From Hyphomicrobiales bacterium (GTDB taxonomy: Bacteria > Pseudomonadota > Alphaproteobacteria > Rhizobiales > Rhizobiaceae), in assembly GCA_017305835.1 (NCBI GenBank), contig JAFKJY010000086.1:1-38309 (forward strand): 38,309 nt of DNA. Reading direction: 5' to 3'. The translations under genes and the position numbers were made by a program. Every line of letters starts with the position of its first letter. Within the stretch, counting starts at the first letter, position 1. Below the pieces are notes generated by a model. That model saw only the letters and a list, made by a program, of their open reading frames with translations, was not told the DNA's origin and ran no database searches. Below, in pieces: positions 31,362 through 38,309 of this stretch.

Positions 31362-31460
31362 CCTGTCTCCTCCCCGGCCGGCGTTGTTCCCGCCCGCCGG
31401 CGTATGCGGCGCCCTCCGCGCCAGCCTCCAGATAGCAGATTGCCGGCGCGACGCGTATCG

Positions 31461-31485
31461 ATTTTTTTCGACGCTCGCAAAAAAT
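31461..31485. promoter_or_regulatory. 25-bp operator-like palindrome upstream of xylBA
   Basis: A dyad of 25 bases with arms ATTTTTTTCGA and TCGCAAAAAAT around CGC: ten of twelve base pairs match. It lies 100-124 bases upstream of xylB in the 147-base spacer that must hold the operon promoter. AT-rich arms around CG-containing centres are common for ROK-type (XylR/Mlc/NagC) and LacI-type repressors. No regulator gene is adjacent, so the binding protein is unknown. Confidence 0.55.
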
Positions 31486-31503
31486 GTTGGGGCAGGCGTT
31501 TCC

Positions 31504-31523
31504 TCCCCTCAAGGGAGAGGGGA
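31504..31523. repeat. Short palindrome overlapping the end of the TPR gene
   Basis: TCCCCTC and GAGGGGA form a seven-base stem with a six-base loop. It overlaps the last codons and stop of the TPR gene, so its C-terminal SPLP and stop codon are supplied by the palindrome. It resembles the C-rich intergenic palindromes at 1509-1522 and 37068-37144. No T tract follows. Confidence 0.5.
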
Positions 31524-32840
31524 AATTTCCAGCTTTTGCGCCCTGTCGACAAAAAGCTTCGACAGCGGGCTGTCGGGGCGGGCCTGGAAGCGCTCGGCGG
31601 CAAGGGCGCGGGCGAGCGGGACGTTGCCGGAGCGCATCGCCGCCTCGACCAGCGTCAGGTCGATCACGTCGCGCTGGGCATGGCTGCCGCCGAAGCGGTG
31701 GGCGATGTGGCGGATGGGCCTGAGCAGCCGCACGGTCTCGGCGTAGTTGCCCTCACCGAAGGCATGGACCGCCAGCGTCACCGGATGGCCGACGTCGCGG
31801 GTGAAGGCGGCGTTGTCGCCCGGCGCCTCCATCGCCGCGCGCTGCGCCTCGATCAGCCGGGCGGCGGCGGCCGTCCGTCCCGCGCCGACGAAGGCCATCA
31901 TCGCGTGCGCGTCGTTGAAGGCGTAGCTCGGCGCGCCGGCATTGGCCTCCCAGTTGTCGGCGAGCGGCCCCCAGCGGCCGCCGGCGTCGATGCCGCCGAG
32001 GGCGAGCCGCCACAGGATGGCCGACGCGTCGACCATGTTGAGCGCGACCTTCGAGCGGGCGCCGAAGATCGGCCCGTCATAGAGCGCGAAGACCTCGCCC
32101 ACCTCGCCGAGCTCGAAGTGGAAGAGCGCCAGATGCCACCAGTTGTGGACCTGGAGAAAGCTCTCCTTCGTCCAGGCCTCCGGATTGGCGCGCATCCAGG
32201 CGATGCCCTCGCGCTGCCGGCACTGCATCTCCATCACATGGGCGACCGCGTGCTGGGCCCAGCCGTCGCGCGGCTGGAACTCGATCGCGCGGCGGCCGGC
32301 GGCTTCCGCGCGGGCGTAGTCGCCGGTCTCCTCCAGCCCGAAGGCGTGCATGCCGAGCACGGCATGGTAGCCGGGCATCGACGCGTCCCAGGCCGGCAGG
32401 GCGCGGGCGATGCGGTCGCGCAGCATGCGGCTGTTGCCGGTGAAATAGTCGACCTGGTGGCCGGCCTGCAGCGCCAGCGCGTCGCGCGGATGGTCGATCG
32501 CGATGTCCTCCAGCGCCTGGCCCGCGGCGTGCCAGCGGCCGGCGGCGAGATGGCCGAGCGCGGCGACGTGGGCCGCCTCGCGCGCGCTCGCCGGCAACGC
32601 GGCCGCCGTCTCGTAGCAGGTCCGCGCGACCGATGCCGCTGCGGCCTCGGTGGAGAGGCCGTAGACATAGCCCTTGAAGACATGCGCCATGACGAAGCCG
32701 GGATCGGCGGCGATCGCCGCGTCGGCCTCGCCGAGCGGGTCGCCGGCGAAGCAGCGCAGCGCATGCAGCGCGTTCTCGTAGCGGTCGCGGCTCGCCGCGC
32801 TCGCGCCGCTGAGGGGATGTCCGTGCAGGTCGCTGATCAT
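31509..32840 (-). CDS. TPR protein of the TTC38 type, function unknown
   Basis: A soluble helical-repeat protein of 443 residues resembling eukaryotic tetratricopeptide repeat protein 38 and its bacterial relatives. Typical segments are ADPGFVMAHVFKGYVYGL near the N-terminus, HAVAHVMEMQCRQREGIAWM, and the tryptophan-rich FLQVHNWWHLALFHFELG. There is no signal peptide, membrane helix or catalytic motif I can identify. ATG 32840 is preceded directly by an in-frame TTG; either could start translation, and GGAG upstream slightly favours the TTG. It is divergent from the phosphofructokinase gene. Its role is not known. Confidence 0.82.
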   Translation of the reverse strand: MISDLHGHPLSGASAASRDRYENALHALRCFAGDPLGEADAAIAADPGFVMAHVFKGYVYGLSTEAAAASVARTCYETAAALPASAREAAHVAALGHLAAGRWHAAGQALEDIAIDHPRDALALQAGHQVDYFTGNSRMLRDRIARALPAWDASMPGYHAVLGMHAFGLEETGDYARAEAAGRRAIEFQPRDGWAQHAVAHVMEMQCRQREGIAWMRANPEAWTKESFLQVHNWWHLALFHFELGEVGEVFALYDGPIFGARSKVALNMVDASAILWRLALGGIDAGGRWGPLADNWEANAGAPSYAFNDAHAMMAFVGAGRTAAAARLIEAQRAAMEAPGDNAAFTRDVGHPVTLAVHAFGEGNYAETVRLLRPIRHIAHRFGGSHAQRDVIDLTLVEAAMRSGNVPLARALAAERFQARPDSPLSKLFVDRAQKLEISPLP

Positions 32841-33001
32841 CAATTGGCTGGCAACTCCGGTTTGTGCTGGCGGCGAGCCTAGCGCAATCGGCGGGGCGGC
32901 TCAAAGGTCACGGCAGTCATCCCTCCATTCCGCTGGACACAGGCGCTTCAACCGATTTAGAACGCCCGCGCCGGCCTTCATGGGCCGCGAGGAGATGGGC
33001 G

Positions 33002-34168
33002 ATGGCTCCGACATATGTGATCGCGCAGGGCGGCGGGCCGACCGCCGTGATCAACCAGACGCTGGCCGGCATCGTGGCCGAGGCGAAGCGGCGCGACCCG
33101 AAGGCGCGGGTGCTGGGCGCGCTGCACGGGGTGCGCGGCGTGCGCGACGGCCATCTGGTCGACCTCGGCGCGCTGCCCGAGGCCGAGCTGATGCGGATCG
33201 CGGCAACGCCGAGCGCGGCGCTCGGCTCGACCCGGGACAAGCCGGACGCGGCCTATTGCGAGGAGATCCTGAAGGGTTTGCGCAAGGTCGGCGCCACCGC
33301 CTTCGTCTATATCGGCGGCAACGATACGGCGGGCACGCAGGCCATCCTCAACGAGGCGGCGGCGGGCTCGATCGCCTGCGTGCACGCGCCCAAGACGATC
33401 GACAACGACCTCGTCGAGAACGACCACACGCCGGGCTTCATATCTGCCGGGGAGTTCGTGGCCTCGGCCTTCCTGTCGGTCGACCTCGATTTCCGCGCGC
33501 TGCCCGGCATCTATGTCGGCATCGTCATGGGCCGCCACGCCGGCTTCCTCACCGCCGCCTCGACGGCCTGGCGGATGGACGACGAGAGCGGCCCGCATCT
33601 CGTCTACGTGCCGGAGCGGCCGTTCGAGCGCGAACGCTTCGTCGAGGACGTGCGGCTCGTCATGGCGCGCCACAGGCGTTGCATCGTGGCGATGTCGGAG
33701 GGCGTGACCGGACCGACCGGCCGCTCGCTGGTCGAGGAGCTGGTGCCGCCCGAGCTGCAGGAGCGCGACGCGCACGGCAATGTGCGGCTGTCGGGCACCG
33801 ATCTCGGCCAGGCGATCGAGCGCATCCTCGCCGAGGACCTGAAGGGCAAGCGCGCCCGCGTCGACACGTTCGGCTACCTGCCGCGCGGCGCGATCTCGAT
33901 GGTCTCCGAGGCCGACGCGCGCGAGGCCCATGCCTGCGGCGTGTTCGCCGTGGAGGCCGCCGCGCGCGGCGGCGGCTCGGTGGCGCTGCAATTCGACGGG
34001 CGCGAGACGCGGCCCGTGCTGGTGGCGCTCGACAAGGTTGCCGGCAAGACGCGGCACATGCCTGCCGATTTCCTCATGCCGCACGAGAACCGCGTCTCGG
34101 CGGCCGGCACGGCCTATCTGGAGCGCCTGCTGCCGCGCCGCTTCGCGCCGGCCAAGCCGTTCGTGTAA
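33002..34168 (+). CDS. 6-phosphofructokinase, pyrophosphate-dependent type
   Basis: Phosphofructokinase of 388 residues. The phosphate loop is AQGGGPTAVIN, the nucleotide/pyrophosphate region is YIGGNDTAG (Asp108), and the catalytic loop is APKTIDNDL (Lys131, Asp134, Asp136), followed by IVMGRHAGFL. Asp after the GG-x and Lys before TIDND replace the two glycines of ATP-dependent PfkA and are the accepted hallmarks of PPi use; Asn107 in place of the usual Asp is a variant. GAGGAG precedes ATG 33002. Many Alphaproteobacteria lack ATP-PfkA, so this may be their only Embden-Meyerhof phosphofructokinase. Phosphoryl donor is inferred from residues. Confidence 0.88.
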   Translation: MAPTYVIAQGGGPTAVINQTLAGIVAEAKRRDPKARVLGALHGVRGVRDGHLVDLGALPEAELMRIAATPSAALGSTRDKPDAAYCEEILKGLRKVGATAFVYIGGNDTAGTQAILNEAAAGSIACVHAPKTIDNDLVENDHTPGFISAGEFVASAFLSVDLDFRALPGIYVGIVMGRHAGFLTAASTAWRMDDESGPHLVYVPERPFERERFVEDVRLVMARHRRCIVAMSEGVTGPTGRSLVEELVPPELQERDAHGNVRLSGTDLGQAIERILAEDLKGKRARVDTFGYLPRGAISMVSEADAREAHACGVFAVEAAARGGGSVALQFDGRETRPVLVALDKVAGKTRHMPADFLMPHENRVSAAGTAYLERLLPRRFAPAKPFV

Positions 34169-34183
34169 GGCCGCGCGCCGCGC

Positions 34184-34672
34184 CTATTCCTTTTCCTGGA
34201 CGTGCGCCTCGAGGAACCAGAGCGACTTGTCGAGCTCGCGCGAAAACGCGGTGAAGATGTCGGCCGTGTCGGCGTCGCCCGCCTCGTCGGCTTCGTCGAT
34301 CGCGGCGCGGATCGAGTTGGCCACCGCGCCGTAATGCTCGATCAGCGCGGCGAGGTGGTCCTTGGTCTTGTAGATGTTGGTCGGGTAGGGCTTGAGCGTG
34401 GTCTTCTCGGCCACGGTCTGCGCGGTGCCGAACGCCGTCCCGCCGAGCTGCACGGCGCGCTCGGCGATGGTGTCGACATGGACGTCGACCGCCTTGCGGA
34501 AGTCGTCGAGCATCAGGTGGATGCCGATGAACTGCGGACCCTTGATGTTCCAGTGCGCCTGCTTGGTCAGCAGCGCCAGGTCGATCGCGTCGGCGAGGCG
34601 CGCGTTGAGCAGCTCGATCGACGATTTCTTGACGTTCGACTTCAGGTCGTTGCGGGTCGCGTGGGAAGCCAT
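34184..34672 (-). CDS. dps: Dps family DNA-protecting ferritin
   Basis: Forms a dodecamer that binds DNA, oxidises ferrous iron with peroxide and stores it. It has 162 residues. The ferroxidase motif is clear: LLTKQAHWNIKGPQFIGIH followed by MLDDFRKAVDVHVDTIAERA, with Asp and Glu ligands in the second part. The lysine-rich N-terminus (NDLKSNVKKSS) fits DNA contact. AAGGAG precedes ATG 34672. It lies 29 bases after the LysR gene on the same strand, so either it is co-transcribed or its promoter sits inside that gene. Convergent with the phosphofructokinase gene. Confidence 0.95.
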   Translation of the reverse strand: MASHATRNDLKSNVKKSSIELLNARLADAIDLALLTKQAHWNIKGPQFIGIHLMLDDFRKAVDVHVDTIAERAVQLGGTAFGTAQTVAEKTTLKPYPTNIYKTKDHLAALIEHYGAVANSIRAAIDEADEAGDADTADIFTAFSRELDKSLWFLEAHVQEKE

Positions 34673-34701
34673 GGCACTCTCCTTGCTCGAAAAGACAGAA
34701 A

Positions 34702-35691
34702 CTACGCGCCTTGAACGCGCGAGCCGCCGTCCCGGTTGCCCTGTGCGGTGCCGGCCGCCCTGGGGTCGGCCCGCGGGTCGGCCAGGATCTCGCGGATCAT
34801 ACGCTGGCACCGCTCGGCCATGAAGTCGAGCAGCAGCCGCACCTTCGGATCCTGGAAGTTCTTGTGCGGGTAGACGGCCGCGAGCTGGATCGGCATCGGC
34901 GGATATTCGGCGAGGATCACCTGCAGGCGGCGGTCGCGGATGAAGGGCTCGATCTCGAAGCGCGGCTTGTTGACGATGCCGCGGCCGGCGAGCGCCCAGC
35001 CGGTGAGCACGTCGCCGTCGTCGCTGTCGAACGGGCCGTGCACCTCGATCTTCTGCGGCCCCTTCGGGGTCGCCAGCGTCCAGGCGTTCTCGCGCGAGCC
35101 GGGGAAGCGCAGCAGCAGGCAGTCGTGCTTGTGCTCGACGAGGTCGTGCGGCGTCTCGGGCCGTCCGCGCCGGGCGAGGTAGCTGGGCGAGGCGGCGACG
35201 ACGCGCTCGCATTCGGCGATGCCGCGCATCCGCAGGCTCGAATCCTCGAGCTGGCCGAGCCGGAAGGCGACGTCGATGCCCTCCTTCATGATGTCGACAT
35301 TGTGGTCCGACAGCCGCAGCCTGACCTCGATGTCGGGGTAGCGGTCGTGGAACTCGGGGATTCCGGAAGCGATCATGCGGCGGCCGAGCCCGAGCGGGGC
35401 GGTGACGCGGATGGTGCCGCGCGGCTGGCCCGACAGCGCGGCCACAGAGCCCTCCGCCTCGCTGACGGCCTCGAGGATGCGCTTGGCGCCCTGGTAGAAG
35501 ACGCGGCCGTGTTCGGTCGGCATCAGTTGCCGCGTCGTGCGGTTGAACAGCCGCACGCCGAGATGCTTCTCCAGCTCCTTGATGCGGTTGGAGGCGACGG
35601 CCGGCGAGATGCGCATGTCGCGGCCGGCCGACGACAGATTGCCGAGCTCGACGACGCGCACGAAGACGGCGATGTTGTCGAGATAGGCCAT
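34702..35691 (-). CDS. LysR-type regulator divergent from puuD
   Basis: Transcription factor of 329 residues. The winged helix is evident (VFVRVVELGNLSSAGRDM, then SPAVASNRIKELEKHLGV), and the sensor domain resembles the CrgA/DsdC-like branch (GTIRVTAPLGLGRRMI). A proline- and arginine-rich tail of about 25 residues follows the normal end. GGGGGGAG lies directly before the ATG. It is divergent from puuD-guaD and upstream of dps. The spacer holds a motif that also occurs in the uraH/puuE spacer, so control of urate degradation is the likely role, though unproven. Confidence 0.88.
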   Translation of the reverse strand: MAYLDNIAVFVRVVELGNLSSAGRDMRISPAVASNRIKELEKHLGVRLFNRTTRQLMPTEHGRVFYQGAKRILEAVSEAEGSVAALSGQPRGTIRVTAPLGLGRRMIASGIPEFHDRYPDIEVRLRLSDHNVDIMKEGIDVAFRLGQLEDSSLRMRGIAECERVVAASPSYLARRGRPETPHDLVEHKHDCLLLRFPGSRENAWTLATPKGPQKIEVHGPFDSDDGDVLTGWALAGRGIVNKPRFEIEPFIRDRRLQVILAEYPPMPIQLAAVYPHKNFQDPKVRLLLDFMAERCQRMIREILADPRADPRAAGTAQGNRDGGSRVQGA

Positions 35692-35738
35692 GCTCCCCCC
35701 GGGCTCCCTGCGGCGGGCGCCATTATTTTCCAGATTTT

Positions 35739-35748
35739 TTTGAAAGTC
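35739..35748. promoter_or_regulatory. Shared purine-cluster motif, copy 2 (lysR/puuD divergent promoter)
   Basis: TTTGAAAGTC here is the reverse complement of GACTTTCAAA at 24560-24569. Locally it forms part of the imperfect dyad TTTTC-N11-GAAAG (35726-35746). It lies about 75 bases upstream of puuD and 50 bases upstream of the LysR start. Candidate binding site for the adjacent LysR protein. Confidence 0.5.
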
Positions 35749-35821
35749 ATCGCGTATCTCGCCGCTGGCACTTTAAGCCGCAGCCCGTAATGTCGGGGGC
35801 CGAACGAGGAGGGCCCGCAGC

Positions 35822-37039
35822 ATGCAGGATTTCGCGATCGCCTGGGACTGGCTGTCATTCGCCGTCCGCTGGCTGCACGTCATCACGGGCATCGCGTGGA
35901 TCGGCTCGTCCTTCTATTTCATCGCGCTCGACCTCGGGCTGAAACAGCGGCCCGGCCTGCCGGCCGGCGCGCATGGCGAGGAGTGGCAGGTCCATGGCGG
36001 CGGCTTCTACCACATCCAGAAATACTTGGTGGCGCCGGCCGAGCTGCCGGAGCACCTGACCTGGTTCAAGTGGGAATCCTATTCGACCTGGCTGTCGGGC
36101 TTCGCGATGCTGGCCATCGTCTACTATGCCGGCGCCGACCTCTATCTGGTCGACCCTGCCGTGCTCGACGTCTCGGCGCCGGTGGCGATCCTGATCTCGC
36201 TCGCCTCGCTGGCGGTCGGCTGGCTGATCTACGACCTGCTCTGCAAGTCGCCGCTGGGCAACGACGACACCAAGCTGATGGTGGTGCTCTACGTCGTGCT
36301 GGTGGCGATCGCCTGGGGCTACACGCAGCTCTTCACCGGCCGCGCGGCGTTCCTGCATCTGGGCGCCTTCACCGCCACGATCATGTCGGCCAACGTGTTC
36401 CTCATCATCATCCCCAACCAGAAGATCGTGGTGGCGGACCTGATGGCGGGCCGCAAGCCGGACCCGAAATACGGCAAGATCGCCAAGACGCGGTCGCTGC
36501 ACAACAACTACCTGACGCTGCCCGTCATATTCCTGATGCTGTCGAACCACTACCCGCTGGCGTTCGGCACCGAGTTCAACTGGGTGATCGCGTCGCTGAT
36601 CTTCCTGATCGGCGTGCTGATCCGCCACTACTTCAACACGGTGCACGCGCGGAAGGGCCGGCCGCACTGGACCTGGGGCCTGGCGGCGGTGCTGTTCATC
36701 ATCATCATGTGGCTGTCGACGGCGCCGAGCGTGCTGACCGGCGAGCCGAAGCTGTCGGCCCTGCAGCAGCAGATGGTGGCGTCGGCGCATTTCCCGGCCG
36801 TGCGCGACACGGTGATGGGCCGCTGCGGCATGTGCCATTCGGCCGAGCCGAGCTACGAGGGCATCCACCGCGCGCCGAAGGGCGTGGTGCTCGACACCGA
36901 CCAGGGCATCGCGAGCCATGCGCGCGAGATCTACCTCCAGGCCGGCCGCAGCCACGCCATGCCGCCCGCCAACGTCTCGGGCATCACGGAGAAGGAGAGG
37001 GCGCTGATCGTGGCGTGGTTCGAGGAGGGAAGGGAGTGA
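35822..37039 (+). CDS. puuD: Membrane urate oxidase with C-terminal cytochrome c
   Basis: Oxidises urate to 5-hydroxyisourate at the inner membrane, replacing soluble uricase and avoiding peroxide by passing electrons to a cytochrome. It has 405 residues. About eight hydrophobic segments fill residues 10-305 (VRWLHVITGIAWIGSSFYFI first). The C-terminal ~100 residues are a periplasmic cytochrome c domain with heme site C335-G-M-C338-H339 and candidate axial Met380 in HAMPPAN. This matches the PuuD architecture. AACGAGGAGGG precedes ATG 35822. It begins the puuD-guaD transcript and supplies the substrate of UraH, encoded 11 kb away. Confidence 0.95.
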   Translation: MQDFAIAWDWLSFAVRWLHVITGIAWIGSSFYFIALDLGLKQRPGLPAGAHGEEWQVHGGGFYHIQKYLVAPAELPEHLTWFKWESYSTWLSGFAMLAIVYYAGADLYLVDPAVLDVSAPVAILISLASLAVGWLIYDLLCKSPLGNDDTKLMVVLYVVLVAIAWGYTQLFTGRAAFLHLGAFTATIMSANVFLIIIPNQKIVVADLMAGRKPDPKYGKIAKTRSLHNNYLTLPVIFLMLSNHYPLAFGTEFNWVIASLIFLIGVLIRHYFNTVHARKGRPHWTWGLAAVLFIIIMWLSTAPSVLTGEPKLSALQQQMVASAHFPAVRDTVMGRCGMCHSAEPSYEGIHRAPKGVVLDTDQGIASHAREIYLQAGRSHAMPPANVSGITEKERALIVAWFEEGRE

Positions 37040-37196
37040 CGCCCCCTCCACCGCCTTCGGCGGTCCCCCTCCCCCGCTTCGCAGGGGAGGATCCAGGGCT
37101 GCGGACGGCCGCGACGCAGGATCTTCCCCCGTTCACGGGGGAAGGGGACCACGCGGAGCGTGGTGAAAGGGGCGGCGTGCAAGCCGGGTCGCTTCC
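37040..37196. repeat. Composite palindromic intergenic repeat between puuD and guaD
   Basis: This 157-base spacer is made of nested GC-rich hairpins: ACCGCC-ttc-GGCGGT (37050-37064), CCTCCCC/GGGGAGG (37068-37090), CTTCCCCCG-ttca-CGGGGGAAG (37123-37144) and ACCACG-cggag-CGTGGT (37148-37164). Similar C-rich palindromic modules are scattered in Rhizobiales genomes. The element leaves little room for a ribosome site before guaD and could attenuate or stabilise the message between the two genes. Confidence 0.7.

Positions 37197-38309
<1,113 letters not shown>

Noticed and set aside
34702..34735. CGCGC/GCGCG hairpin at the end of the LysR gene as a terminator before dps
   Set aside because: The stem is short and the following T-rich stretch is interrupted; evidence is too weak to call.
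37040..37196. A CRISPR-like array
   Set aside because: The palindromes differ from one another and have no regular repeat-spacer periodicity; they are dispersed intergenic palindromes.

Overview
The window is GC-rich DNA from an alphaproteobacterium, most likely a Hyphomicrobiales (Rhizobiales) member near Phyllobacteriaceae. The order 23S-5S-tRNA-fMet at the left end, a TGA-N9-TCA iron box, dispersed GC-rich palindromes and the gene repertoire all point that way. The species cannot be fixed from the sequence alone. No phage, insertion sequence, CRISPR array or plasmid gene is visible; this is chromosomal metabolic DNA.

Layout. (1) 1-1340: the 3' end of a ribosomal RNA operon (23S 3' part, 5S, initiator tRNA, strong terminator). 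(2) 1567-5400, minus strand: a three-domain copper nitrite reductase (nirK) with its own terminator and a well-formed FNR/NnrR-type promoter, preceded by a Sel1-repeat lipoprotein. (3) 5469-9093, minus: an iron(III) ABC transporter (fbpABC-like) with a candidate RirA box upstream. (4) 9328-14109, minus: a cytoplasmic, membrane-anchored molybdenum sulfite dehydrogenase (soeABC-like) led by an undescribed 57-residue ORF, with a divergent CysL/YeiE-like LysR regulator. (5) 15107-19188: a fused indolepyruvate ferredoxin oxidoreductase and a divergent Lrp/AsnC regulator, then tRNA-Gln(UUG). (6) 19364-28031: purine and ureide catabolism. The minus-strand operon is uraH-xdhA-xdhB-xdhC; the plus-strand operon is puuE/uraD fusion-allE-allA-deaminase. 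(7) 28028-31361, minus: xylB-xylA-gntK sugar operon with a 25-bp operator-like palindrome upstream. (8) 31509-34672: a TTC38-like TPR protein, a PPi-type phosphofructokinase and Dps. (9) 34702-38309: a LysR regulator, the membrane urate oxidase puuD with fused cytochrome c, and guanine deaminase guaD, which is cut by the window end.

How the genes fit together. GuaD makes xanthine from guanine, and XdhAB (matured by XdhC) oxidises hypoxanthine/xanthine to urate. PuuD oxidises urate to 5-hydroxyisourate, passing electrons to its cytochrome c. UraH and the UraD domain yield allantoin, the PuuE domain opens it to allantoate, and AllE and AllA finish the ureidoglycine-ureidoglycolate-glyoxylate end. 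The allantoate amidohydrolase (allC) that should link PuuE to AllE is not in the window. Two separated divergent promoters of this pathway (uraH/puuE and lysR/puuD) share the 10-mer GACTTTCAAA, which suggests one regulator serves both; the LysR gene at 34702-35691 is the natural candidate.

Most promising for follow-up: the small ORF coupled to soeA, the shared purine motif, the deaminase of unknown substrate at the end of the ureide operon, and the promoter architectures of nirK, the iron transporter and xylBA.
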